From Thermodesulfobacteriota bacterium (GTDB lineage Bacteria; Desulfobacterota; BSN033; UBA1163): a stretch of DNA of 24,771 nucleotides. Positions 1-6,926 of this stretch are shown here, piece after piece (the stretch's first letter is position 1; the number at the start of each line of letters is the position of its first letter). The position numbers were made by a program, and so were the translations under genes. The stretch covers positions 1 through 24,771 of the forward strand of contig JASEIE010000015.1 of the NCBI GenBank assembly GCA_030024065.1, in the 5' to 3' direction. The notes beneath the pieces are model-generated. The model saw only the letters and a list, made by a program, of their open reading frames with translations. It was not told the origin of the DNA and made no database searches.

Positions 1-5
1 AAAGG

Positions 6-76
6 AGTGCACTTTTGAAGTTTAAACAGTGCACTTTTCAAGTTTAGCTAACAGAAATTTTTATGAAATTTTTATG
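6..76. repeat. Two short tandem duplications (22-bp and 11-bp period)
   Basis: Positions 6-27 and 28-49 are tandem copies of a 22-bp unit starting AGTGCACTTTT, identical at 18 of 22 positions and each containing the palindrome GTGCAC. Positions 55-65 and 66-76 are a perfect 11-bp duplication (AAATTTTTATG). They precede the first gene, so they may be regulatory operators or the edge of a larger array cut by the window. No function is recognised. Confidence 0.6.
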
Positions 77-141
77 AAAAAATCTTGTTTCGTGACTTAC
101 AATCCTTTTTGAGTTATTATCTAAAAAAATTCATAACTTAT

Positions 142-1566
142 ATGCTACTTAACAAGCCATCAATTTTAAAGGCCTACCTCGTTTTTTTCGTCACCCTCTC
201 TTGGAGCGTCGCCCTTGCTGGTGTGCCTCCGGTTCTTGAAGCCTCGGATCTGCTACCCAATGTCACTCCCAGAATGGAGAATTCTCATTTCTGGATAAAA
301 AAAGTTAGAAACCCCTTTCGCCTCTTATTAACGTCTGATGAAATCAAGAGGATGAATCAAGAAAACCTCATGAGGCAGGATCTTCTCCTCTGCAAGATAG
401 AAGATATGAAGGGAGAGTGGTCAAGGGAAGAGATCCTCGCCTTTTTAAAGGAGGATTGGTTGGGTTTCGGAAAGACAGAAGAGGTCCGACATGGAAAGAA
501 TGGAACCCCTTTGGATGACTCCTTCTGGAATGAATTAAAAAGGAAGATGAATCAGGATGGATTGAAGGAGAGAAATCGACTCCTTTTCGGTTTAACCGTT
601 AAAAGGACAGATGTTCGCGTCTTTCCCACGGAGGAGTTCTCCCTGGACACCCCCACCCATAATGAATTTGACCGATTCCAGCACTCTTCTATTGTCCCGG
701 GTTCTTTATGCGGAGTCTTCCACTTCAGCCGCGATAATCTCTGGGCCTACGTACAAACACCTTTTATTCGTGGATGGGTCCGTACGAGGAATATGGCTAT
801 TGCGAATAATAGAAGTGATGCACTGGAAGTGGAAAAAGAGAGAGAACCTCTTGTCATGACAGGGAATTTTGTTAAGGTTTACGAGGACCCTCTCTTTGAA
901 CATCCTGTCTTTGTGGCCCAGATGGGCGCCACCTTCCCTATCCTCCATCTGCCCGAACAGACCAAAATCACCAAACCGGGTTATGTTATTAAGATCCCTT
1001 TCAGAGAGGAAGATGGGCGACTGACTTTTCGAAAGGGATACATTCCTGCAAAGGGTGATGTTCATTACGGCTTTCTTCCCTATACCCAGAAAAACCTTGC
1101 ACAACAGGCCTTCAAAATGCTTCACCAGCCCTATGGTTGGGGAGAGATGTCCGGAGGCAGGGACTGCTCCCGGTTCATTATGGACCTCTTCAACGCTTTC
1201 GGTATTCTCATGCCCAGGAATTCCATTCTTCAGGCCAGGCTGGGAATCCCCCTCGGTCCATTAGAAGGAAGGACGGTAGAGGAGAAGAAAAAAATCCTGG
1301 ATCGAGCCGTACCACTGGCCACCCTTGTCCGGATGCCCGGCCACATTATGCTCTATCTGGGCAAAGAGGAGGGAAGGCATTATGCCATCCATAGCAACTG
1401 GGGATTCCAGAAGAAAGGGCGGTCTGGTTCTGAAACCCAGAGGATTGGAAGGGTCGTCGTCTCCGATTTGAGTCTGGGAGAAACAGGACCCAGTGGTTCT
1501 TTACTCCATCGAACCACAGAAATCCAATTCATCGGACCTGATTCCGAAGTTCAGAAAAAACAATAA
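142..1566 (+). CDS. Exported SH3-domain NlpC/P60 family cell-wall peptidase
   Basis: Predicted secreted peptidoglycan endopeptidase, cleaving stem peptides in the periplasm. Counting from the ATG at 142, residues 1-27 form a signal peptide (hydrophobic AYLVFFVTLSWSVALAG). Two SH3b-like regions follow (about 140-230 and 245-315), then a C-terminal NlpC/P60 domain. The catalytic Cys is C342 in GGRDCSRF, the His is H401 in MPGHIMLYLG, and H417 in AIHSNWGF is the likely third polar residue. The order N-terminal helical region, two SH3 domains, NlpC/P60 matches the large SH3b1/SH3b2 NlpC/P60 proteins of Gram-negative anaerobes, and the length fits. An in-frame TTG at 85 would add 19 residues before the signal peptide. 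Neither start has a clear ribosome binding site; I prefer 142 because the leader then looks normal. Confidence 0.85.
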   Translation: MLLNKPSILKAYLVFFVTLSWSVALAGVPPVLEASDLLPNVTPRMENSHFWIKKVRNPFRLLLTSDEIKRMNQENLMRQDLLLCKIEDMKGEWSREEILAFLKEDWLGFGKTEEVRHGKNGTPLDDSFWNELKRKMNQDGLKERNRLLFGLTVKRTDVRVFPTEEFSLDTPTHNEFDRFQHSSIVPGSLCGVFHFSRDNLWAYVQTPFIRGWVRTRNMAIANNRSDALEVEKEREPLVMTGNFVKVYEDPLFEHPVFVAQMGATFPILHLPEQTKITKPGYVIKIPFREEDGRLTFRKGYIPAKGDVHYGFLPYTQKNLAQQAFKMLHQPYGWGEMSGGRDCSRFIMDLFNAFGILMPRNSILQARLGIPLGPLEGRTVEEKKKILDRAVPLATLVRMPGHIMLYLGKEEGRHYAIHSNWGFQKKGRSGSETQRIGRVVVSDLSLGETGPSGSLLHRTTEIQFIGPDSEVQKKQ

Positions 1567-1609
1567 CTTCATCCTTGTGATGACATCCTAAACAGATTAA
1601 AAACCCAAT

Positions 1610-1638
1610 TTGACAAATCCCTATAAATAAATCATTAT
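1610..1638 (+). promoter_or_regulatory. Putative sigma-70-type promoter
   Basis: A perfect -35 TTGACA (1610-1615) is followed 17 nt later by CATTAT (1633-1638, 4 of 6 to consensus) in very AT-rich DNA. It would drive the small membrane protein gene starting at 1715 with a leader of about 70 nt. No intrinsic terminator is visible between it and the gene ending at 1566. Confidence 0.45.
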
Positions 1639-1714
1639 ATCTTTACATTACATTTATATATTTTTGATCTTCCCTCCTTAGATGGGAAAGGGCTAAATGG
1701 AGGTGATAAAAGAA

Positions 1715-2125
1715 ATGAATAAAAAATTAATTTCTATCGCAATGATAATAACCCTGGCATGTTTTTCACCTCAACTCATCTTTGCACAAACCCCGAAAGA
1801 AATTCAAAAAGATTTTCAAGAAATAAAGGAACGTCTCATCAGGCTCGAGGAGCGAGTGAACGCATTGGAAAAGAGAATAGACGATTTAGATAATAAATTG
1901 AACAAAAGAATTGATGATGTTGTCAACCTTCTTTACGTTATTCTGGCTGGTATGTTTGTCCTCGTTGGGTTTGTGATATGGGATCGTAGAACGGCCCTCG
2001 CCCCTGCCATAAGGAAAAGCAAAGAGCTTGAAGAAAGGGAAGAAAAACTCGAAAGGGCGCTCAAGGAATTTGCCACAAAAAATCCGGAGATGAAAGAAAT
2101 TTTGAAAAACCTTGGATTGCTTTAA
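1715..2125 (+). CDS. Small membrane-anchored coiled-coil protein
   Basis: A 136-residue protein of unknown function. It starts with a signal peptide (residues 1-25, ending LIFAQ), then a heptad-rich charged coiled coil (about 27-70, with IKERLIRLEERVNALEKRID), a single transmembrane helix (about 72-94), and a second charged helical tail rich in Glu and Lys. If the leader is cleaved, the coiled coil is periplasmic and the tail cytoplasmic. The start at 1715 is chosen because GGAGGTG lies 9 nt upstream; an in-frame ATG at 1697 lies upstream of that site and is unlikely. Proteins of this architecture are common as hypothetical proteins in deltaproteobacterial genomes; I recognise no characterised member. 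Confidence 0.75.
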   Translation: MNKKLISIAMIITLACFSPQLIFAQTPKEIQKDFQEIKERLIRLEERVNALEKRIDDLDNKLNKRIDDVVNLLYVILAGMFVLVGFVIWDRRTALAPAIRKSKELEEREEKLERALKEFATKNPEMKEILKNLGLL

Positions 2126-2147
2126 TTTAATCGGGAGCCCACGTCTG

Positions 2148-2162
2148 CCTGCCGTAGGCAGG
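2148..2162. repeat. CCTGCC/GGCAGG hairpin repeat
   Basis: A 6-bp perfect hairpin CCTGCC-gta-GGCAGG lies just upstream of the hicB ribosome binding site. Related arms occur near 4099-4149, 5071-5094 and 18551-18569, so this looks like one member of a small dispersed repeat family. Confidence 0.5.
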
Positions 2163-2186
2163 GAAAAAGGGATTGGGAGGTACCAG

Positions 2187-2440
2187 ATGTTATTTAAATA
2201 TATCCAGAAGGCATTAGAAAAAGCTCAGTATAAAGCGCTGGAGGACGGAACATGGTTTGCCGAAATACCTAAATTCCAGGGCGTCTGGGCAAATGCCAGG
2301 ACTGTTGAGGAATGCCGACACGAGTTGATGGAAGTATTGGAAGAATGGCTATTTCTTAAAATAATAAAATAAGAGACCGAGACCCGATTCCGGAGATTGA
2401 AGGTGTTGAAATGATGTTTAAAGAGGCGTCGGCTGCTTAA
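2187..2440 (+). pseudogene. HicB-family antitoxin, frameshifted by an 8-bp tandem duplication
   Basis: Start ATG 2187 with GGGAGG 6 nt upstream. The first 59 codons read as a HicB-type antitoxin fold (YIQKALEKAQYKALEDGTWF, then EIPKFQGVWANARTVEECRH and ELMEVLEEWLFLKI). The frame then stops at 2370-2372. The next bases, in another frame, read RDRDPIPEIEGVEMMFKEAS and stop at 2440, which is the typical C-terminus of this family. The two frames are separated by a perfect tandem duplication of TAAAATAA (2357-2364 and 2365-2372). Removing one copy restores an 81-residue protein of normal length. No hicA toxin gene is adjacent. What is translated now is a 61-residue protein lacking the C-terminal segment. 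An assembly error or true slippage-type phase variation cannot be excluded. Confidence 0.8.
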
Positions 2441-2470
2441 ATGTATCACGTTTTTAAGAAAGGAACTTCC

Positions 2471-4072
2471 ATGAAATTTAAATTGATCCTCATTTTATAT
2501 TTATTCTCCCTGCTTGCATCTCCCTCTTGCCCCTCTGCCCAACCCAGAGACCCCGGCAAAGTTTATAAAGTGGCTATTCTTCCTTTCCTCATCCACAGCC
2601 AGGAGAATTTAGATTACCTGCGGGAAGGCATCTCTGACATTCTTACTTCTCGAATCACCGTGGAAGGAAGAATTATTGTCATCGAACGAACTCTCGTAGA
2701 GCGAGCCCTTTATGAAGAGAGGCCCATGCGTCTCGATGAGACCGTAGCGACAAAAATCGGGAGGAGAGTGGGAGCGGATTATATCATCCTCGGAAGTATC
2801 ACCAAAGTGGGCGCCTATATCAGCCTGGATTCCCGGTTGATCAGCGTGACCGAAGAGAAGCCTCCGCTTGGCGTTTATACCCAGCATAAAGGCATCGATG
2901 ATGTCATGGTGAAGATCGGAGAATTTGCTCAGGACATCGGATATAGGATCCTGGGCCACCGTGCTATGGCGAGCCGACCCACCGATCCAAGACATCCTTA
3001 TATTATTCAGCCGAGAAGGGACATCGGAAGAATTGACTCCGAAGGTCTGGGTTTCAAAAAGAGCCAGACCTTTGACTTCGAAATCAAAGGCCTTGACATA
3101 GGGGATGTGGATGGAGACGGGAAGAACGAAGTCGTAATCACGGATAACAATAACGTCTATATTTTTAAGTATGACGGGGAAAAACTGACTCTGTTTCAGA
3201 AGGTTGAACAGGGGTATGAACATAACTTTTTAACGCTCGATGTGGCCGATGTCAACCGAAATGGAATCGCTGAAATTATTGTTACCTCTGTCGTAGAAGA
3301 TGACCTCCGATCTTTCATCCTCGAATACGAAGAAGGAAAATTCAAGAAGATTACTGGGAAGGCAGGCTGGTTTTTCCGGGTATTGGATCACCCTAAGGAT
3401 GGACCCATTTTGATGGGACAACAGATGGGTTCCGATGGGCTCTTTGTAGGCTCTATATATAAATTTGTCTGGAAGAAAAAATCCTTCGAAAGGGGAGCTA
3501 AAATGGACTTCCCGAAGGAGACAAAAATCTTTGGTCTCGCCCTGGCGAATCTTCGTAGCAAGGAGACGTTAGATATTCTTACCCTTGATGAATTCGATCG
3601 ATTGAGAGCCATGTCCCGGGAAGGAAAGACCTTCTGGTCGAGCAGGGACTATTTTGGCGGAACAACCAATTTCTATGAAACAAAAAAGAAGGTGGAGGCG
3701 CCTTATCGGGCAGGAACAGCGCCTCCCTGGAGGACCTATATCCCTACAAGGATTCTTATTAAGGACTTCGATGGAGATGGATTTCATGAGGTGATCATCA
3801 ACAAAAATCACCCCTCAGGGACAAGGCTTTTCCACAGGATCAGATCGTTTGATAAGGCGGAGGTTTATAGTTTATTCTGGGATAGCGGCTCTTTAACAAC
3901 GAACTGGAAGACCCGGGAGATTGACGGATATATTTCTGACTATCAGGTAAAAGATATCGACAACGACGGTACAGAAGAATTGGTTGTCGCCATTGTCGCC
4001 GGAGATGAGGAGTCGTCAGGAATCCTCTCCCGCAAATGGAGAAGCAACATTCTCTTTTTTAAATTATTTTGA
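2471..4072 (+). CDS. Exported CsgG/TolB-N-like protein fused to FG-GAP (VCBS) repeats
   Basis: A 533-residue exported protein. Residues 1-24 form a signal peptide. Residues about 30-165 resemble the CsgG/FlgO/TolB N-terminal fold (VAILPFLIHS, then DILTSRITVEGRIIVIERT and GADYIILGSITKVG). The rest is a beta-propeller-like region with four calcium-loop motifs of FG-GAP type: DVDGDGKNE (about 212), DVNRNGIAE (260), DFDGDGFHE (432) and DIDNDGTEE (495). Such a protein would sit in the periplasm or at the outer membrane; the CsgG-like part suggests an envelope-complex role and the propeller suggests ligand or protein binding. The start at 2471 has AAGGA 7 nt upstream; an in-frame ATG at 2441 lacks one. 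A second CsgG-like protein lies at 6927. Function unknown. Confidence 0.8.
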   Translation: MKFKLILILYLFSLLASPSCPSAQPRDPGKVYKVAILPFLIHSQENLDYLREGISDILTSRITVEGRIIVIERTLVERALYEERPMRLDETVATKIGRRVGADYIILGSITKVGAYISLDSRLISVTEEKPPLGVYTQHKGIDDVMVKIGEFAQDIGYRILGHRAMASRPTDPRHPYIIQPRRDIGRIDSEGLGFKKSQTFDFEIKGLDIGDVDGDGKNEVVITDNNNVYIFKYDGEKLTLFQKVEQGYEHNFLTLDVADVNRNGIAEIIVTSVVEDDLRSFILEYEEGKFKKITGKAGWFFRVLDHPKDGPILMGQQMGSDGLFVGSIYKFVWKKKSFERGAKMDFPKETKIFGLALANLRSKETLDILTLDEFDRLRAMSREGKTFWSSRDYFGGTTNFYETKKKVEAPYRAGTAPPWRTYIPTRILIKDFDGDGFHEVIINKNHPSGTRLFHRIRSFDKAEVYSLFWDSGSLTTNWKTREIDGYISDYQVKDIDNDGTEELVVAIVAGDEESSGILSRKWRSNILFFKLF

Positions 4073-4095
4073 GTGATCGTGATAAAAATCGTGTC

Positions 4096-4209
4096 CCTGC
4101 CTGCACGCCGGAGTGCCCACTTGCTAAAGAACTTTTTCAGCGGGCAGGCGTGTCACGTGACCGCTAGACCAGAAGCCCGTAGGGGCGGCCTCATAGGGCC
4201 ACCTCTGGT
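4096..4209. repeat. Intergenic inverted repeats
   Basis: The 219-nt gap between 4072 and 4292 holds two structures. Bases 4099-4108 pair with 4140-4149 (GCCTGCACGC against GCGGGCAGGC, one mismatch). Bases 4168-4173 (ACCAGA) pair with 4204-4209 (TCTGGT), enclosing GGCGGCC-tcatag-GGCCACC with one mismatch. No ORF and no T-tract terminator is visible, so I call these dispersed palindromic repeats. Confidence 0.5.
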
Positions 4210-4291
4210 GAGAAGGAAAAAGATGATAGTGGTCGATGATGGTTTTGTATAAACTTTCGACTGAATTCAAGAATTATGAGGAGGGAAAATA

Positions 4292-4516
4292 ATGCCAGAG
4301 GATTGGAGGGGCGAAATTGTGAGTACACCAAAAGTCCTGCGGGGCAAACCAAGAATTAAGGGCACGAGGATTCCTGTCAGTTTGATCCTGGGGTACTTAG
4401 CATCAGGTGCGACATACGATGATATTATAAAAGAATTCCCTGATCTTACACGAAAGCAAATATCGGCTTGCTTGGATTATGCCCGCGACCTATCCGAATT
4501 TGAAATTGCTGTCTGA
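4292..4516 (+). CDS. DUF433 family protein, putative antitoxin
   Basis: A 74-residue protein with the DUF433 signature: STPKVLRGKPRIKGTRIPVS, then LILGYLASGATYDDIIKEFP and LTRKQISACLDYA. The family carries a winged/helix-turn-helix-like fold and is commonly found as the antitoxin-like partner of a PIN-like protein. The start is supported by GAGGAGGG 6-7 nt upstream. The stop is only 6 nt from the ATG of the DUF5615 gene, so the two are almost certainly co-transcribed. It is likely to bind and neutralise its partner and to autoregulate, as known for related modules; that is inference here. Confidence 0.9.
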   Translation: MPEDWRGEIVSTPKVLRGKPRIKGTRIPVSLILGYLASGATYDDIIKEFPDLTRKQISACLDYARDLSEFEIAV

Positions 4517-4522
4517 AGGTTG

Positions 4523-4891
4523 ATGAGCTTACGATTTTCCGCAGACCACTGTATCCCGAGATCAGTCATTCAGGCCATTTTGGACTCTGGCCATAAGGTA
4601 TGCCTACTGAGAGACCATCTCCCAATTGAGGCATCAGATGCTTTGGTTATAAAAAAAGCACAAGAGATAAATGCTATTCTTCTTTCTTTGAATGGAGATT
4701 TTGCAGATATTGTAACTTATCCTCCAGGCAAGTATCGAGGAATCATGGCTCTGCAAGTGAGAAACCATCCTAAAATTATCCCAAATCTCATGCGAAGACT
4801 GAAAGATTTTCTATTGGTTAATGATAGTATGGGATATTTTAAGGGGAAATTATTCATAGTAGAGGTAAACAGGATAAGAGTTCGAGAATGA
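4523..4891 (+). CDS. DUF5615 PIN-like protein, putative toxin RNase
   Basis: A 122-residue protein of the DUF5615/Mut7-C-like PIN group. It begins SLRFSADHCIPRSVIQAILD, where the early Asp in the ADHC position corresponds to the first acidic residue of PIN-like active sites, and it carries LLSLNGDFADIVTYPP, where a second Asp is expected. It is paired with the DUF433 gene upstream in a two-gene unit. PIN-like proteins are metal-dependent RNases; activity is inferred from family. The ATG at 4523 is used; a TTG immediately before it is possible. GAAGG lies only 3 nt upstream of the ATG, and translational coupling to the upstream gene is likely. Confidence 0.85.
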   Translation: MSLRFSADHCIPRSVIQAILDSGHKVCLLRDHLPIEASDALVIKKAQEINAILLSLNGDFADIVTYPPGKYRGIMALQVRNHPKIIPNLMRRLKDFLLVNDSMGYFKGKLFIVEVNRIRVRE

Positions 4892-4964
4892 ACGGATAGG
4901 TAATGATAAAATTCCATCCAATTTAGCAAAATCTTTGGTGGTAAAAGTTTACACAAAAAAATGC

Positions 4965-4993
4965 TTGACATCTTTTTTGGGGGGTGGTATAGG
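4965..4993 (+). promoter_or_regulatory. Strong extended -10 promoter upstream of the porin gene
   Basis: TTGACA (4965-4970), a 17-nt spacer ending in TGg, and TATAGG (4988-4993): a perfect -35 box and an extended -10. Transcription would start near 5000, giving the porin at 5229 a leader of about 230 nt. Confidence 0.65.
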
Positions 4994-5059
4994 ATTAGAA
5001 AAATTTAATAAGGTTGCAATATGTTTTCACAAGTTAAATGGGGAAGGAGGTGAAAAGGC

Positions 5060-5128
5060 TTGCTTATGGTTGTCTGCCGAAAAGGAGGCAGGCATGGGGC
5101 AAGGGGGTTATTGCAATGCAGTGATTGA
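5060..5128 (+). CDS. Possible 22-residue leader ORF in the porin 5' UTR
   Basis: A full-length Shine-Dalgarno match, AAGGAGGTGA (5044-5053), sits 6 nt before a TTG at 5060 that opens a 22-codon frame ending at 5128; an in-frame ATG follows at 5066. The peptide (MLMVVCRKGG, then RHGARGLLQCSD) matches nothing I know. Inside the frame, 5071-5078 (TGTCTGCC) pairs with 5087-5094 (GGCAGGCA) around an 8-nt loop. It could be a regulatory leader peptide, or chance sequence carried by a dispersed CTGCC/GGCAG repeat. The rest of the 337-nt gap 4892-5228 holds the promoter and no other gene. Confidence 0.3.
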   Translation: MLMVVCRKGGRHGARGLLQCSD

Positions 5129-5228
5129 ATAACGAGGTTGGTTGAAAAAAAGTGTTAGTGAATTTAGCATTAAGTTTTTCGAATCACAAAACACGAATAA
5201 CCAATCACAAAATTGAGGAGGAAAAGAG

Positions 5229-6758
5229 ATGAAAAAGTTTCTTGTTTTCAGTTTAGCTGGGTTATTGATCATGGCTTTCAGTTCCATCGTCTATGCCCAG
5301 AAATTAGACTTTAGAGCATCAGGCTCCTTAGAAGCCGTATCCGCCTTGTACCAGAATATCCCTTACGGAGATTCTAATATCTATACTAAATGGCCTACAG
5401 CTCTCCTGGGAGCATTTCGACCTAACGAGCCAGGCGTTTCAGCTGCTGACAGCGGGGCGTATGATCGCACCAACTCTTATTTAATGTACCGTGGCAGCCT
5501 CAAATTCGATGCTGTCATGGGCAAAGAAATGAGCGGTACGATCATGTTTGAATTAGACTCCATGCGGTGGGGTGATCCTTCCGGCACCAGTGGCAGAATG
5601 GGTTACTGGACAGCTGACCGGGCTGGCGTTGAGATTAAAAACGTCTATATCGATTTCGGCGTTCCCGCCATCCCAGTGCCCATGACCATGAGGGTTGGTC
5701 TTCAGCCGATTGGCGTCCGGCCCGGCATGTTCATGATTACGGATGGAATGGGGATCACCGGAGGCATCAAGGTTGACCCCGTCCTGATTGCTCCTATCTA
5801 TGCCAAGGCGCTTGAGGGAAAAGATGCCTCTTCCGATGATGTCGATGTTTATGGCCTCCACGTCAATGCCAAGGTGGCCACATTTACAGTCGGTGGTTAT
5901 GGCGTTAACTTCAACATGAACACCTACCCATTAACTGGTACGGGCTCTACTTTAGCTTATGGCGTCAGACCTGACTATAAAGCAGACATGTGGTGGCTCG
6001 GGGCATATGCGGATGGCAAGCTCGGTCCTCTACTTCTGAACTTCGATTTTGTCTATGACACAGGAGAAGTGGAAAGAAGAACCGGCGCTCCTGTAAAAGA
6101 TGTTGATTACCGGGGCTGGGCAACACGGCTCAAAGTCAATTACCCCTGGCAGAAGTTGAATTTCGGCGGAACTTTCATGTATGCCTCAGGGGCTGACCAG
6201 AAAAAAACCAACAGTACCGGTCTCCCTGGCCCAAGCACACCCTGGGGTACGACCACAAAAAAGGTTGGCTCCTATGTGACCCCTCCGGGTTCTGAGCAAT
6301 GGGCTGCATGTCAAGAGAGTTTAGTCGTCTATGGTCACTCTATCACTGCCTCTGCTCTGCCCACAGGTATGTTTCCACACCCTGCCGTCACTTATGGAAC
6401 CAACCTCACAAGAGGTGCAATAGGTGGAACATGGTTTGCAAAGGTATTCGCAGGATTCCAAGCCACACCGTGGTATAAAGTCAATCTCGAGGCCCTCTAC
6501 ATCGGCGACACCACTAAAAACGGAAATACCCTCGGCGATGCAGTCAAAGCAACTGGTCAGCCACGAGATGACAAGACCATCGGATGGGAGATCAATCTGA
6601 TCAACGAGATCGGTATTTACAAAAACCTCAAATGGAATATCGGGTTAGGAGTTCTCTTTGCCGGAGATGCCCTGGATCAACGAATCGGTTCAACCAATCT
6701 GAACGATTCACCCAAGAATCCATGGATCATCGCTACAAAGCTGAGATACACCTTCTAA
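5229..6758 (+). CDS. Outer-membrane beta-barrel porin
   Basis: A 509-residue porin-like protein that probably forms a diffusion channel in the outer membrane. It has a classical signal peptide (residues 1-23, ending SIVYA), alternating amphipathic strands throughout, aromatic-rich turn regions, and a C-terminal strand ending LRYTF, the terminal Phe recognised by the BAM insertion machinery. Length and composition fit the large porins of deltaproteobacteria. GAGGAGG lies 7 nt upstream of the ATG. The gene has its own strong promoter near 4965 and an intrinsic terminator right after it, so it is probably a highly expressed single-gene unit. Substrate specificity cannot be read from the sequence. 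Confidence 0.85.
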   Translation: MKKFLVFSLAGLLIMAFSSIVYAQKLDFRASGSLEAVSALYQNIPYGDSNIYTKWPTALLGAFRPNEPGVSAADSGAYDRTNSYLMYRGSLKFDAVMGKEMSGTIMFELDSMRWGDPSGTSGRMGYWTADRAGVEIKNVYIDFGVPAIPVPMTMRVGLQPIGVRPGMFMITDGMGITGGIKVDPVLIAPIYAKALEGKDASSDDVDVYGLHVNAKVATFTVGGYGVNFNMNTYPLTGTGSTLAYGVRPDYKADMWWLGAYADGKLGPLLLNFDFVYDTGEVERRTGAPVKDVDYRGWATRLKVNYPWQKLNFGGTFMYASGADQKKTNSTGLPGPSTPWGTTTKKVGSYVTPPGSEQWAACQESLVVYGHSITASALPTGMFPHPAVTYGTNLTRGAIGGTWFAKVFAGFQATPWYKVNLEALYIGDTTKNGNTLGDAVKATGQPRDDKTIGWEINLINEIGIYKNLKWNIGLGVLFAGDALDQRIGSTNLNDSPKNPWIIATKLRYTF

Positions 6759-6775
6759 TCGAACGGAATCAAAAA

Positions 6776-6804
6776 GGCGGCTTAATAAGAGCCGCCTTTT
6801 TTTT
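6776..6804 (+). terminator. Intrinsic terminator after the porin gene
   Basis: A perfect 7-bp GC stem GGCGGCT/AGCCGCC with a 7-nt loop is followed by eight T; the upstream A-run extends the pairing and may make it bidirectional. It starts 18 nt after the porin stop. Confidence 0.92.
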
Positions 6805-6855
6805 GCCTTCATCGTTCCTACTCCCCTTGAGATTTGGAAATGACAGAAGCTTCCC

Positions 6856-6883
6856 TTGACAACTTCAAAAAATTTGGTAACAT
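6856..6883 (+). promoter_or_regulatory. Putative promoter of the CsgG-like lipoprotein gene
   Basis: Perfect -35 TTGACA (6856-6861), 16-nt spacer, TAACAT (6878-6883, 4 of 6). It lies between the porin terminator and the gene at 6927. Confidence 0.5.
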
Positions 6884-6926
6884 TACAGGGGAAATCCAAA
6901 CTAATATATTCTTACAAGGAGCCTCA

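Noticed and set aside
6..49. CRISPR array fragment at the window start
   Set aside because: The 22-bp units are directly adjacent with no spacers and differ from each other; no cas gene is present.
2609..3223. 204-codon minus-strand open frame
   Set aside because: It lies wholly inside the CsgG/FG-GAP gene, reads as low-quality protein and has no ribosome binding site.
4096..4209. tRNA or integron attC-like site
   Set aside because: No acceptor, T-arm or anticodon arrangement, and the arms lack the attC core motifs; ordinary imperfect inverted repeats explain it.
4935..5132. 65-codon plus-strand frame over the porin promoter
   Set aside because: It spans the promoter boxes, has no ribosome binding site and no recognisable composition; the mini-ORF in another frame is better supported.
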